From an uncultured Paracoccaceae bacterium (GTDB taxonomy: Bacteria; Pseudomonadota; Alphaproteobacteria; Rhodobacterales; Rhodobacteraceae): a stretch of 64,000 nucleotides of DNA. A program made the translations under genes and the position numbers. Numbering within the stretch: position 1 is the first letter of the stretch; the number at the start of each line of letters is the position of its first letter. The stretch spans positions 1 through 64,000 of the forward strand of contig CANLQO010000004.1 in NCBI GenBank assembly GCA_947493335.1, written 5' to 3'. Positions 1-8,848 of the stretch are shown here, in pieces. Under the pieces are notes generated by a model. It was not told the DNA's origin. It saw only the letters and a program-made list of their open reading frames with translations, and searched no databases.

Positions 1-77
1 GTCTTGCCGTGGTCAACGTGACCAATGGTCCCGATGTTCACGTGCGGTTTATTCCGTTCAAACTTTGCCTTTGCCAT
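1..77 (-). CDS. tuf: Translation elongation factor EF-Tu, N-terminal fragment
   Basis: Only the first 25 codons lie in the window; the gene runs off the left edge. The reverse strand from the ATG at 77 reads MAKAKFERNKPHVNIGTIG, then HVDHGK, which is the start of EF-Tu including its P-loop. EF-Tu delivers aminoacyl-tRNA to the ribosome as a GTP complex. It is the last gene of the leftward str operon (rpsL, rpsG, fusA, tuf), 89 bases after the fusA stop. Identity is secure despite the short stretch. Confidence 0.95.
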   Translation of the reverse strand, partial: MAKAKFERNKPHVNIGTIGHVDHGK

Positions 78-107
78 GGTGTGGCTCCTTTAGGTTGTCT
101 TGTGTGC

Positions 108-161
108 GGTGCGTGGGGCCACGCACCCTACGGGGTGGTAGGGTGGGCAAATCTGCCCACC
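108..161. repeat. Palindromic intergenic repeat, fusA-tuf gap
   Basis: Three overlapping inverted repeats fill this gap. GGTGCGTGG (108-116) pairs with CCACGCACC (119-127). CACCCTAC (124-131) pairs with GTAGGGTG (138-145). GGTGGGCA (142-149) pairs with TGCCCACC (154-161) around a 4-base loop. The same core, CACCCTAC...GTAGGGTG followed by a second hairpin, recurs at 2795-2848 in the rpsG-rpsL gap. This looks like a dispersed REP-type element; an effect on transcript stability between fusA and tuf is inference. Confidence 0.7.
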
Positions 162-166
162 GCTGG

Positions 167-2284
167 TTATGCGTATTTCTTCTGGATCTCGTCAGAGATG
201 TTCTGCGGCACCGGTTCGTAGTGGTCGAACTGCATGGTAAAGTTCGCACGACCCGAAGACATCGAACGCAAGGTGTTGATGTAGCCGAACATGTTCGCCA
301 GCGGCACCATTGCGTCAATCGCGATGGCGTTGCCACGGGTGTCCTGACCCTGCACCTGACCCCGACGCGAGGTCAGGTCACCGATGATGCCACCGGTGTA
401 TTCTTCAGGTGTGATCACCTCGACCTTCATGATCGGTTCGAGCAGTTTCGCACCGGCCAGACGCATGCCTTCACGCATACACATCCGCGCTGCGATTTCG
501 AACGCAAGGATCGACGAGTCAACATCGTGGAATTTACCGTCAAGCAGTTCCACCTTGAAGTCGATCACGGGGAAGCCAGCCAGCGGGCCGCTGTCCATGA
601 CGGACTTGATGCCTTTTTCAACACCGGGGATGTATTCCTTGGGAACAGCACCACCGACGATCTTGGACTCGAACGAGTAGCCTTCACCCGGCTCTGTCGG
701 CAGGATGTTCAGCTTGACCTCACCGAACTGACCAGACCCACCAGACTGTTTCTTGTGGGTGTAGGTGTGTTCGACCGCGTGACCGATGGTCTCACGATAG
801 GCCACCTGTGGTGCACCGATGTTGGCTTCGACCTTGAATTCGCGCTTCATGCGGTCGACGAGGATGTCGAGGTGCAATTCGCCCATGCCCTTCATGATCG
901 TCTGACCACTTTCGAGATCAGTCTCAACCCGGAACGAGGGGTCTTCTGCTGACAGACGCTGCAGCGCGATACCCATCTTTTCCTGGTCGCCCTTGGTCTT
1001 GGGCTCAACAGCGATCTCGATCACGGGATCGGGGAAGGTCATCGTTTCCAGCACAACAGGGTCGTTCTGGGCGCAAAGCGTGTCACCGGTTGTGGTGTTC
1101 TTCAGACCACCCAGCGCGATGATGTCGCCGGCAAATGCCTCGTCGATCTCTTCACGGTTGTTGGAGTGCATCATCATCATGCGGCCCACACGCTCTTTGT
1201 TCCCCTTGGTGGAGTTGAGCATGGTGTCACCCTTGTTGAGCGTGCCCGAATAGATCCGGGTGAACGTCAGGGAGCCCACGAACGGGTCGTTCATGATTTT
1301 GAACGCCAGACCAGAGAAGGCCATGTGATCATCGGCGCGGCGCGCGATGTTACGGACTTCGTCCTCATCGCCGGGCTTAAAGCCCATGTAGTCCACCACG
1401 TCGAGTGGGCTTGGCAGATAGTCGACAACCGCGTTCAGCAGCGGCTGCACGCCTTTGTTCTTGAAGGCAGAGCCACCAAGCACAGGCACGAACGACAGCG
1501 ACAAGCAGGCCTTGCGGATCAGCTTGCGCAATGTGGGGACGTCGGGCTCGTTGCCTTCGAGGTATTCCATCATCACGTCATCGTCCTGCTCGACCGCAGC
1601 TTCGACGAGCTTGTTGCGCCACTCATCAGCTTGCGCCTTGAGGTCGTCACGGATCGGGGCTTTGACCCAGGACGCGCCGAGGTCTTCACCCTGCCACAGC
1701 CATTCTTCCATGGTCACAAGGTCGACAAGGCCTTCCAGCTCTGTCTCTGCGCCGATGGGGAACGCGACGGGGATGGCGCGGGCGCCGGTCCGGTCTTCGA
1801 TCATCCGCACGCACTTGAAGAAGTCGGCGCCAATCTTGTCCATTTTGTTGACGAACACCATGCGCGGCACCTTGTAGCGGTCAGCCTGACGCCACACGGT
1901 TTCGGTCTGGGGCTCAACACCGGCGTTGCCGTCAAGCACGCAGACCGCGCCGTCAAGCACAGCAAGCGAGCGTTCGACTTCAATGGTGAAGTCAACGTGA
2001 CCGGGGGTGTCGATGATGTTCATCCGGTGCTTGGGGCTGTCGGCTTCTTTGCCGTTCTCAGTCCGTTCCCAGAACGTGGTGGTCGCAGCAGAGGTGATCG
2101 TGATGCCACGCTCCTGCTCTTGCTCCATCCAGTCCATGGTGGCCGCACCATCGTGCACTTCGCCGATGTTGTGGGATTTGCCTGTGTAATACAGGATCCG
2201 TTCGGAACAGGTGGTCTTACCGGCGTCGATGTGCGCGATAATGCCAAAGTTGCGATACAGTTCGAGGGGATAGTCGCGTGCCAT
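167..2284 (-). CDS. fusA: Translation elongation factor G
   Basis: 705 residues, the usual EF-G length. EF-G is the cytosolic GTPase that drives tRNA-mRNA translocation and, with RRF, ribosome recycling. The G1 motif AHIDAGKT is at residues 17-24, followed by DTPGHVD and NKMD. The long C-terminal part carries the domain III-V pattern, with [17 protein letters not shown]-type sequence. The start [12 protein letters not shown] matches alphaproteobacterial EF-G. It is the third gene of the str operon, 15 bases after rpsG. Nothing looks broken or unusual. Confidence 0.98.
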   Translation of the reverse strand: MARDYPLELYRNFGIIAHIDAGKTTCSERILYYTGKSHNIGEVHDGAATMDWMEQEQERGITITSAATTTFWERTENGKEADSPKHRMNIIDTPGHVDFTIEVERSLAVLDGAVCVLDGNAGVEPQTETVWRQADRYKVPRMVFVNKMDKIGADFFKCVRMIEDRTGARAIPVAFPIGAETELEGLVDLVTMEEWLWQGEDLGASWVKAPIRDDLKAQADEWRNKLVEAAVEQDDDVMMEYLEGNEPDVPTLRKLIRKACLSLSFVPVLGGSAFKNKGVQPLLNAVVDYLPSPLDVVDYMGFKPGDEDEVRNIARRADDHMAFSGLAFKIMNDPFVGSLTFTRIYSGTLNKGDTMLNSTKGNKERVGRMMMMHSNNREEIDEAFAGDIIALGGLKNTTTGDTLCAQNDPVVLETMTFPDPVIEIAVEPKTKGDQEKMGIALQRLSAEDPSFRVETDLESGQTIMKGMGELHLDILVDRMKREFKVEANIGAPQVAYRETIGHAVEHTYTHKKQSGGSGQFGEVKLNILPTEPGEGYSFESKIVGGAVPKEYIPGVEKGIKSVMDSGPLAGFPVIDFKVELLDGKFHDVDSSILAFEIAARMCMREGMRLAGAKLLEPIMKVEVITPEEYTGGIIGDLTSRRGQVQGQDTRGNAIAIDAMVPLANMFGYINTLRSMSSGRANFTMQFDHYEPVPQNISDEIQKKYA

Positions 2285-2299
2285 ATCAGGTGCTTCCTC

Positions 2300-2770
2300 T
2301 TACCAGCGGTAGTGGCTGAATGCTTTGTTCGCATCGGCCATCTTGTGGGTGTCTTCGCGTTTCTTGACGGCTGTGCCGCGGCCGTTGACCGCATCCAGCA
2401 GCTCGCCTGCAAGGCGCTCTTCCATGGTGTTTTCGTTGCGCGACTTGGCGGCTTTGATCAGCCAGCGGATCGCCAAGGCTTCACGACGCTCTGGGCGCAC
2501 ATCAACAGGCACCTGATAGGTGGCACCACCGACGCGGCGCGAGCGCACTTCGACGGAGGGTTTGATGTTGTCCAGCGCTTCGTGGAAAACTTCCACGGGG
2601 GCTTTCTTGAGCTTGTCTTCAACGCGGTCGAAGGCGTTGTAGACGATGCGTTCGGCGACGGCTTTCTTGCCGTCGATCATCAGGTTGTTCATGAACTTTG
2701 TCAGAACGATATCGCCAAACTTTGCGTCTGGCAGAACTTCGCGTTTTTCAGCGGCGTGACGACGTGACAT
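2300..2770 (-). CDS. rpsG: 30S ribosomal protein S7
   Basis: 156 residues, standard for S7. The protein nucleates assembly of the 3' major domain of 16S rRNA and contacts the exit-site tRNA. It begins [20 protein letters not shown], followed by the S7 pattern around [13 protein letters not shown] and [16 protein letters not shown]. In the str operon it lies between rpsL (87-base gap that holds a palindromic repeat) and fusA (15-base gap). In E. coli S7 is the feedback regulator of this operon; whether that holds here is not visible. Confidence 0.98.
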   Translation of the reverse strand: MSRRHAAEKREVLPDAKFGDIVLTKFMNNLMIDGKKAVAERIVYNAFDRVEDKLKKAPVEVFHEALDNIKPSVEVRSRRVGGATYQVPVDVRPERREALAIRWLIKAAKSRNENTMEERLAGELLDAVNGRGTAVKKREDTHKMADANKAFSHYRW

Positions 2771-2794
2771 GTGTCAAACTCTCTTGTTTCGGAT

Positions 2795-2848
2795 GGTGGG
2801 TTGAAAACCCACCCTACGGTTGGTGGTAGGGTGGGGTTTTGCCCCACC
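2795..2848. repeat. Palindromic intergenic repeat, rpsL-rpsG gap
   Basis: GGTGGGTT (2795-2802) pairs with AACCCACC (2806-2813). CCCACCCTAC (2808-2817) pairs perfectly with GTAGGGTGGG (2826-2835). GGTGGGG (2830-2836) pairs with CCCCACC (2842-2848). The architecture and core match the element at 108-161. Because the arms overlap, alternative mutually exclusive hairpins can form in the transcript. Confidence 0.75.
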
Positions 2849-2857
2849 ATGCGATCA

Positions 2858-3229
2858 TTACTTCGGACGCTTGGCGCCGTACTTGGAGCGGCGCTGCTTA
2901 CGGTCTTTGACGCCTTGGGTATCCAGAACACCACGCAGGATGTGGTAGCGGACACCGGGAAGGTCTTTCACACGGCCGCCACGGATCAGAACAACAGAGT
3001 GTTCCTGCAGGTTGTGGCTTTCACCGGGGATGTAGGAAATGACTTCGTAACCGTTGGTCAGGCGCACCTTGGCAACCTTACGCATGGCCGAGTTCGGCTT
3101 TTTCGGTGTGGTGGTGTAAACACGTGTGCAGACGCCGCGCTTCTGCGGGCAGCCTTCCATGTGCTGTGACTTGGAGCGTGTTACTTTTGGCTGGCGCGGT
3201 TTGCGGATCAGCTGCTGAATCGTTGGCAT
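2858..3229 (-). CDS. rpsL: 30S ribosomal protein S12
   Basis: 123 residues from the ATG at 3229 ([12 protein letters not shown]); an open frame extends 8 codons upstream, but the internal start matches the family. S12 sits at the decoding centre of the small subunit. The PKKPNSA loop at residues 42-48 keeps both lysines, so the position where streptomycin-resistance substitutions usually occur is wild type. It is the first gene of the str operon, behind a promoter at 3452-3480 and a leader of about 215 bases. Confidence 0.98.
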   Translation of the reverse strand: MPTIQQLIRKPRQPKVTRSKSQHMEGCPQKRGVCTRVYTTTPKKPNSAMRKVAKVRLTNGYEVISYIPGESHNLQEHSVVLIRGGRVKDLPGVRYHILRGVLDTQGVKDRKQRRSKYGAKRPK

Positions 3230-3451
3230 CGTTTGATGTTCCCATCTCTTCACATGATGCGCCCCAATGGGACGCGGGGTTTCAAAAATGCCCTACGAGA
3301 CCCGCAAAGCACAAAAATTCCGCAGTCGAACCCTTACCGGAGGTTCGGTGCGGTTGGGTATCCAGAGGAACAAACCAGCATTAGGTCGGTTCTTGGCCAC
3401 TACAACTCTGATTTCGGACGTCAGAACAGGGTCTGAGGCCCGGATGGGCGG

Positions 3452-3480
3452 CGTATAGGCGGAGTCGACAAAGCTGTCAA
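3452..3480 (-). promoter_or_regulatory. Promoter of the str operon
   Basis: On the minus strand TTGACA (3475-3480) and TATACG (3452-3457) are separated by exactly 17 bases. This is a near-consensus vegetative promoter facing rpsL. Transcription would start near 3445 and give a leader of roughly 215 bases. The CTATACG box is shared with the candidate rplJ promoter at 28402-28430. Confidence 0.8.
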
Positions 3481-3495
3481 CAGCCCTGCCCGGAC

Positions 3496-4395
3496 CTAAC
3501 GCAACCGTCCCATCGCGCGCCCACTTCTGCGGTTGAGCCGCGCCTCTCGGTAGAGGGTGAAAAGCCCGGTCGCCACGACGATGACGGCACCCAGTAGCGT
3601 TACTGCATCCGGGAAATCGCCAAAAACCAAAAAGCCAAGGACCAGCGCCACGATCAGGCTGGTATAGCGAAACGGCGCGATAAAGCTGATTTCGCCCACG
3701 CGCATGCATTGCACCGAAAACACGTAGCCGCCCACAAGGCAGATCATCGCACCGCCCAAAAGGCCCAAGGCCCGGCCCGTCAGCGGGGCCCAGTCGACAA
3801 AGGCGGAACCGAGACCGGAAAAGAGCGTGACACCGACCCCTGCCAAAAGTGCCACCATGACCGAAGGTACATCTGCCGAAAGACGCCGCGCGGCGAGGTC
3901 CCGAACGGTGACAAAGGCCACAGCCCCCAGCGCATAGACCGAGGCGATGGTGAACCCCTCTGCCCCGGGCTGGATAATCAAGAGCACCCCCGCAAAGCCC
4001 ACAAGGATCGCAAGCATCCGTCGCCAGCCGATCGCCTCGCGAAAGATGACGGCCCCTGCCAGCGTCACGGTCAAAGGCAACGCCTGCAAAATGGCCGACA
4101 AGTTCGCCAGCGGCATGGTCCGCAGCGCGAAAAGAAAGAACACCGTGCTGACAAGCTCTGACAGGCTGCGCAGCACGATCAGCCCCCAATCCTTGCGCGG
4201 AAAATCAAAGCGCAGCTGGCCCAGAAAGCGGCAGAGAACGATCAGACAGAGCGTGATGCCTATGCCGCGCAGAAATGTCGCCTGAAACACGGGCATGTCC
4301 GCCAGCAGCGCCTTCATGAAGACGTCGTTGACCACAAAGGCGGTCATGGATGCGGCCATCAGCGCCGCGCCGCGCATGTTGTCGGAAAGTGCCAT
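3496..4395 (-). CDS. EamA-family (DMT superfamily) transporter
   Basis: 299 residues, almost entirely hydrophobic, with about ten predicted membrane helices arranged as two EamA repeats (roughly residues 8-140 and 150-285). This is the standard size of 10-TMS drug/metabolite exporters of the inner membrane. The substrate cannot be read from the sequence; relatives export metabolites or amino acids. The start is MALSDNMRGAALMAAS. It lies 44 bases downstream of the desaturase gene on the same strand and could be co-transcribed with it. Confidence 0.88.
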   Translation of the reverse strand: MALSDNMRGAALMAASMTAFVVNDVFMKALLADMPVFQATFLRGIGITLCLIVLCRFLGQLRFDFPRKDWGLIVLRSLSELVSTVFFLFALRTMPLANLSAILQALPLTVTLAGAVIFREAIGWRRMLAILVGFAGVLLIIQPGAEGFTIASVYALGAVAFVTVRDLAARRLSADVPSVMVALLAGVGVTLFSGLGSAFVDWAPLTGRALGLLGGAMICLVGGYVFSVQCMRVGEISFIAPFRYTSLIVALVLGFLVFGDFPDAVTLLGAVIVVATGLFTLYREARLNRRSGRAMGRLR

Positions 4396-4439
4396 GTCAG
4401 CCGCGTATCAGGATGCCCTGCCCTGCGCCAGTGGCCGGA

Positions 4440-5426
4440 TCACTCTGCCGGGTGCATGACCTTGTCGTCCGAGATATCGCCAAAGCGCACCATGCGGCCC
4501 TGATCCTCGTCCCAAAGCTTCCACTGAATGCACTTTAATGCCTCCCACGCGCCCAGCCGGGTCGGTGATATATAGGGCGACAACGCGACATGGCAGGCCT
4601 TGAGCCGATAGGCGGGCACCATGGGGTTGAGGTGGTGGATATCGTGGTAGGCGAAGTTAAAGGTCATGAAGTCAAAGAGTGCGCCCAGATCAAGCACAGA
4701 CGCGCCTTTCAGGCACCCCTCTTCAAAGTCGTAATCAGGGGCCGAGGACCAATAGGTCTCTTCATGGTTATGACCGACGTAAACCATAAACACGCCGAGA
4801 CAGGCGGTGATCACGGCTGCGATCAGGAAGAACTTGAACGCGACCCAACCGCTGATCAGATAGACGCTGGACCACAGCACCGCCATCAGCAGGTTCTGTA
4901 CTGCGACATCCAGCAGCCCGGTTTTCATGGCGTTCTTGGGAAAGCGGTAGCGGATAAAGATGATAAACAGCGGCCCAATCACAAAGATGACCGGGGCCGA
5001 GCGGTAGATGCGATAATAAAGACGGCCCCAGAACCCGGCCTCTTTATATTGCCGCACGGTCCAGGTGAGCACCTCATGCGCCTCCATCCGGTCGAGGTTG
5101 CCGATGTGGGCGTGATGCTGGTTATGATTGTAGCGCATCGCGTGGAAGGCATTGTTGGTGAATGCCCCAAGCAATATCCCACTGACGCGGTTCACAGCGC
5201 GTGAGGTGAAATAGCTGTTGTGGCCGTTGTCATGCTGAATCCCAAAGAGCCGGATCGAGGCGCCGGTGAACATCAGAACCGCGACAGCCATGACCGGCAG
5301 ATTGCCGTAAAACGCCGTGCCAAGGGTGATGGACGCAAGATAAAGCGCAAGGGATATCAGGAGGTGAAAGGTACCGACAACATTGTCGGGCGACGCATAG
5401 ACTTGCGTCATCTTACGGATACGCAT
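4440..5426 (-). CDS. Membrane fatty acid desaturase family protein
   Basis: 328 residues from the ATG at 5426, preceded by GGGGA at good spacing; an in-frame TTG at 5462 is less likely. Three histidine boxes of the di-iron membrane desaturase family are visible: HDNGH at 65-69, HNQHH at 101-105 and HDIHH at 261-265. A further histidine pair lies in GHNHEE at about 219-223. Four or more hydrophobic helices separate them. The family introduces double bonds or hydroxyls into acyl chains or related lipids; the substrate is unknown. It is divergent from the AraC-type regulator, which may control it. Confidence 0.85.
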   Translation of the reverse strand: MRIRKMTQVYASPDNVVGTFHLLISLALYLASITLGTAFYGNLPVMAVAVLMFTGASIRLFGIQHDNGHNSYFTSRAVNRVSGILLGAFTNNAFHAMRYNHNQHHAHIGNLDRMEAHEVLTWTVRQYKEAGFWGRLYYRIYRSAPVIFVIGPLFIIFIRYRFPKNAMKTGLLDVAVQNLLMAVLWSSVYLISGWVAFKFFLIAAVITACLGVFMVYVGHNHEETYWSSAPDYDFEEGCLKGASVLDLGALFDFMTFNFAYHDIHHLNPMVPAYRLKACHVALSPYISPTRLGAWEALKCIQWKLWDEDQGRMVRFGDISDDKVMHPAE

Positions 5427-5598
5427 TGCTTCCCCATCAGCAAAAATGTGCAATGTCACCAATACAATGCGACATCGACGGTCACGCTAGGGCAAAGAGG
5501 CAATTCAATCAAGCATGGGGCAAAAACCGCAATCCTGATCAAGCATGGCCGTGGCCAAGATGCCAGAACAGTGTTGTGAACCCAAACAGGAGCCGGTC

Positions 5599-6420
5599 GT
5601 GAACCTTGCGGACAAGATCAGATGGCAGATCGACATGCGCCTGCACGAGCCGATCACGGTTGCGGAGTTGGCGCAGCTTTGCGGGGTCAGTCCGTTTCAC
5701 CTTTCCCGTGTGTTTCGGGACGGAACAGGCCTGTCGCCGATGGCCTATCTTCGGGCGCGGCGGTTATCCTGGGCGGCCAAAGCCCTGGCCACTGGCGACG
5801 CGGACATTTTGTGCATCGCTCTGGATGCGCAATACGCGTCTCATGAAGCGTTCACACGGGCCTTTGCGGCCTACTTTGGGGTTCTGCCCAGCCGGATCAG
5901 GCAAACGCGGGACCTGAGCAAATTGACACTCATGGAGCATCTGACAATGGATAAATCAATGATCGTGCCCGTCGCACCGCACCGGATGGAAACCAAGGCG
6001 GACTTCAGACTTGTCGGGATGGGGGTGGATTGCACCTTTGACGACATCTCGGGGATCACACCGCTGTGGCAAGCCTTCAACCCCCGCGCGGGCGAGATCG
6101 AAGGCGCGGATCACACCTGCGGCTATGGCGTTTGCTGTGATGCAGACGCGCAGGGCAACTTTCGCTACATCGCCGGTGTCGAGGCCAGTGGCGAAGCGCC
6201 CGCTGGCATGGAAACGCGGACGATCCCGGCAGGCGATTACGCGGTCTTCACACACGAGGGCCACATCACCGACTTTCCAAAGACGGTGTATACGATCTGG
6301 AACAAATCCCTGCCCGATGCCGGGCTGAACGCCCGGGACGTCCCGAACTTTGAGCGCTACGACCGTCGCTTCAATCCCGAGACGGGACACGGTTTGGTCG
6401 AGGTCTGGATCCCGGTTTGA
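5599..6420 (+). CDS. AraC-family regulator with GyrI-like effector domain
   Basis: 273 residues from a GTG at 5599 with AGGAG six bases upstream; in-frame ATGs at 5545 and 5560 give longer forms with a poorer ribosome site. The N-terminal ~100 residues are the two helix-turn-helix AraC DNA-binding domain (AELAQLCGVSPFHLSRVFRD, then ASHEAFTRAFAAYFG). The C-terminal ~150 residues (from about MIVPVAPHRMETK) resemble the GyrI-like/AraC effector-binding fold that binds small ligands. The order, DNA-binding domain first, matches Rob/SoxS-like regulators with a C-terminal GyrI domain. Target and ligand unknown; the divergent desaturase gene is the nearest candidate target. Confidence 0.87.
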   Translation: MNLADKIRWQIDMRLHEPITVAELAQLCGVSPFHLSRVFRDGTGLSPMAYLRARRLSWAAKALATGDADILCIALDAQYASHEAFTRAFAAYFGVLPSRIRQTRDLSKLTLMEHLTMDKSMIVPVAPHRMETKADFRLVGMGVDCTFDDISGITPLWQAFNPRAGEIEGADHTCGYGVCCDADAQGNFRYIAGVEASGEAPAGMETRTIPAGDYAVFTHEGHITDFPKTVYTIWNKSLPDAGLNARDVPNFERYDRRFNPETGHGLVEVWIPV

Positions 6421-6428
6421 AAGCAAAA

Positions 6429-6454
6429 GGGGCGGTCCCGGTAAGGACCGCCCC
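6429..6454. terminator. Intrinsic terminator between convergent genes
   Basis: GGGGCGGTCC (6429-6438) pairs perfectly with GGACCGCCCC (6445-6454) around a 6-base loop. It lies between the end of the AraC-type gene and the end of the TRAP permease gene. The flanking T- or A-tracts are short (AAAA at 6425-6428 serves the minus strand), so it probably works best for the TRAP operon. Confidence 0.7.
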
Positions 6455-6481
6455 CCTGTCACCGGGCCATTGATCAAACGA

Positions 6482-8836
6482 TCAGTTGATCAGGTTCGGC
6501 ACAATCGTCACCACCCATGGGAAGAACGCCAGCAGTGCCAGACCAACCACCTGAATGCCAATGAATGGCATCACGCCGCGATAGATCTGACCTGTCGTGA
6601 TCTCTTTCGGGGCCACACCGCGCAGGTAGAACAGGGCAAAACCAAAGGGCGGTGTCAGGAACGAGGTTTGCAGGTTCACGGCGATCATGATCGTCACCCA
6701 CTTGGGGTCAAAGGTGCCGCCGTAGATGACCGGCCCGACAATCGGGATCACGATGTAGATGATCTCTAGAAAGTCGAGCACGAAGCCCAGAACAAAGAGC
6801 ACCAGCATCACGATCAGGAAGACCGTCCATTCATTGCTGAAGGATTTCAGGAACTCCTGAATATAGTGCTCTCCTCCAAAAGAGATCAGCACAAGGTTCA
6901 AAAGCTGTGACCCGATCAGGATGGTAAAGACCATCGAGGTCACCTTGGCCGTTTCGCGGACCACCGGCGACAGGACCCCACCCTTCATCAGGACCCAGCA
7001 GGACCACATCAGCCCGAACATCGCAAAGAGGAAGCACCCAAATGCGACCGCATAGGCGACGTAGTTTTCGAACAAAACAACCTCTTGCCCCAGCCGCATG
7101 TCGAAGTTCACGCCGATCAGCAGCATCACCACAATTGCCCCGGCAGTCAGCAGGACCATTCGGCCAGAACGGCCCTCATCCTGCAGCTTGCGATAGGCGG
7201 CGAGCATGATGGCCCCACCAGCACCCAATGCCGCAGCAGGGGTCGGGTTGGTGATCCCGCCAAGGATCGAGCCCAGCACAGCCACGATCAGCACCAGCGG
7301 CGGGAAGACGACGCGCAGAATGTCATTGCTGAATGCCAAACCGGCCGCATAGCGCAGCCCGTAGAATGCGATGATCAACGGGATCGCGATGATCAGCACC
7401 GTCGCCCCCGGCGAGGTGAGCGGCCCGATCAGCAGCAAATCCGCCAGAAGCATCAGCAGAATGCCCGCCGTCCCGACGATCAGCGGCCGGGTGTCAGCGG
7501 ACGGCGCGACGCCACGCGCAATCACAAGCACCAGACCCATCAACAGCGCCAGAACGGTCAGGCCAGTGCCCAGCGACGGGGCCTCTGCCACGCGTTCCAG
7601 CACAAGCGCTTCACGCTCTTCGGGGGACAGTTCGCGGGCCTGTTCGACGCCGCCCGCGGCGTCAATCGCCGCCTGTTCGGCAAGTGCGGCATCCCATGCT
7701 TCTTGGCCGTGCAGTTCCAGCATGGACGCGGCACAGGCCTCTGGCACATTGGTCCGCAGACTTGCCGTCTGACCCGCATCGGTGAAGCTGTCGACGATGA
7801 CGGACTGGCTGCCCATCACACCAACCTGCCCCGCGCCGATCACAAGCACGATCAGTGCGACAGGAACACCAAGGAACCATGTCAGTGCTTCGTTGCGGGT
7901 GATAATCTCACCGTTGCCCGCACCCTCCATCTGCACAGGCGGGGCCTTTTTGGGGTTCACCAGCGCAAAGCCAAAGGCATAAAGCGCGTAAAGCAAGGCC
8001 AGCATGATACCCGGCAGCAAGGCCGCCTGGAAAAGCGTTCCGACCGACACGACGGCAGGTTCACCAAGGAATGTCAGCGCATCGGAACAGCCTGCGTCGC
8101 GGGCGCGTTCTTCTTGTGCGGCGGAATAAAGGTCACCCGCCAAGGTGCCCAGCAGCACGATCACGATGGATGGCGGGATGATCTGGCCCAGCGTGCCAGA
8201 GGCCGCGATGACACCGGTCGAAAGCTCTGGCGAATAGCCGTTCTTGAGCATGGTCGGCAGGGCCAGCAGGCCCATGGTCACAACCGTCGCACCGACAATC
8301 CCGGTCGAGGCTGCAAGGAATGCACCCACGATCACAATCGACACCGCCAGACCACCGGGGAGCGGGCCAAAAACCCGTGCCATGGTTGTCAGCAGTTCGT
8401 CAGCGATGCGGCTGCGTTCCAGCACGATCCCCATCATGACGAACATCAGCACCGCAAGCAGCGTTTCGATCGACTGGCCTGCCAGCACACGTTCGTTCAT
8501 CCGGTTGACGACAAAGGACACGTTCCGGTCCAGTGCCAATTCCCAGCCACCGGGGAACAAGGGCTCTGCGATGCGCGGTAATTCAGGGTTACTGAACACC
8601 GATATACTGTCTGGCCTTATGCCAGCGTCGGTCAGGGCCCTGAACTCTGCGCTCGCCTTGTCGACGGCCATGTGGATCAACAAGCCGCCCCCGTCGAGCA
8701 GCGCGATGATGATGAATGAGATTACAGCCGCGCCAGAGATCGCAAAAGCGACCGGAAAGCCCGACAGGATTGCCCCGAACAGGGTCAGGAACACGATGAT
8801 CAGGCCGATTTCGACTCCATCTAATCCGAAAAGCAT
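6482..8836 (-). CDS. TRAP transporter large membrane subunit (DctM family), extended
   Basis: 784 residues; ordinary DctM permeases have about 430. The N-terminal ~300 residues and C-terminal ~250 residues carry the DctM pattern (MFVMMGIVLERSRIADELL, AASTGIVGATVVTMG, SGTLGQIIPPSIV, NLQTSFLTPPFGFALFYLRG). The middle (about 300-560) holds a hydrophilic acidic stretch of roughly 90 residues (about 340-430) between additional membrane helices. The subunit is the sodium-coupled transport channel of a TRAP importer. It is the last gene of a leftward set of three, 12 bases after the small subunit. The set resembles TakPQM 2-oxo-acid transporters, but the substrate is inference. Confidence 0.9.
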   Translation of the reverse strand: MLFGLDGVEIGLIIVFLTLFGAILSGFPVAFAISGAAVISFIIIALLDGGGLLIHMAVDKASAEFRALTDAGIRPDSISVFSNPELPRIAEPLFPGGWELALDRNVSFVVNRMNERVLAGQSIETLLAVLMFVMMGIVLERSRIADELLTTMARVFGPLPGGLAVSIVIVGAFLAASTGIVGATVVTMGLLALPTMLKNGYSPELSTGVIAASGTLGQIIPPSIVIVLLGTLAGDLYSAAQEERARDAGCSDALTFLGEPAVVSVGTLFQAALLPGIMLALLYALYAFGFALVNPKKAPPVQMEGAGNGEIITRNEALTWFLGVPVALIVLVIGAGQVGVMGSQSVIVDSFTDAGQTASLRTNVPEACAASMLELHGQEAWDAALAEQAAIDAAGGVEQARELSPEEREALVLERVAEAPSLGTGLTVLALLMGLVLVIARGVAPSADTRPLIVGTAGILLMLLADLLLIGPLTSPGATVLIIAIPLIIAFYGLRYAAGLAFSNDILRVVFPPLVLIVAVLGSILGGITNPTPAAALGAGGAIMLAAYRKLQDEGRSGRMVLLTAGAIVVMLLIGVNFDMRLGQEVVLFENYVAYAVAFGCFLFAMFGLMWSCWVLMKGGVLSPVVRETAKVTSMVFTILIGSQLLNLVLISFGGEHYIQEFLKSFSNEWTVFLIVMLVLFVLGFVLDFLEIIYIVIPIVGPVIYGGTFDPKWVTIMIAVNLQTSFLTPPFGFALFYLRGVAPKEITTGQIYRGVMPFIGIQVVGLALLAFFPWVVTIVPNLIN

Positions 8837-8848
8837 AATTCTGGCCCC

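Noticed and set aside
1166-2767. Long open frame on the plus strand opposite fusA and rpsG
   Set aside because: It is the antisense shadow of two certain genes in GC-rich DNA; the translation has no recognisable domain.
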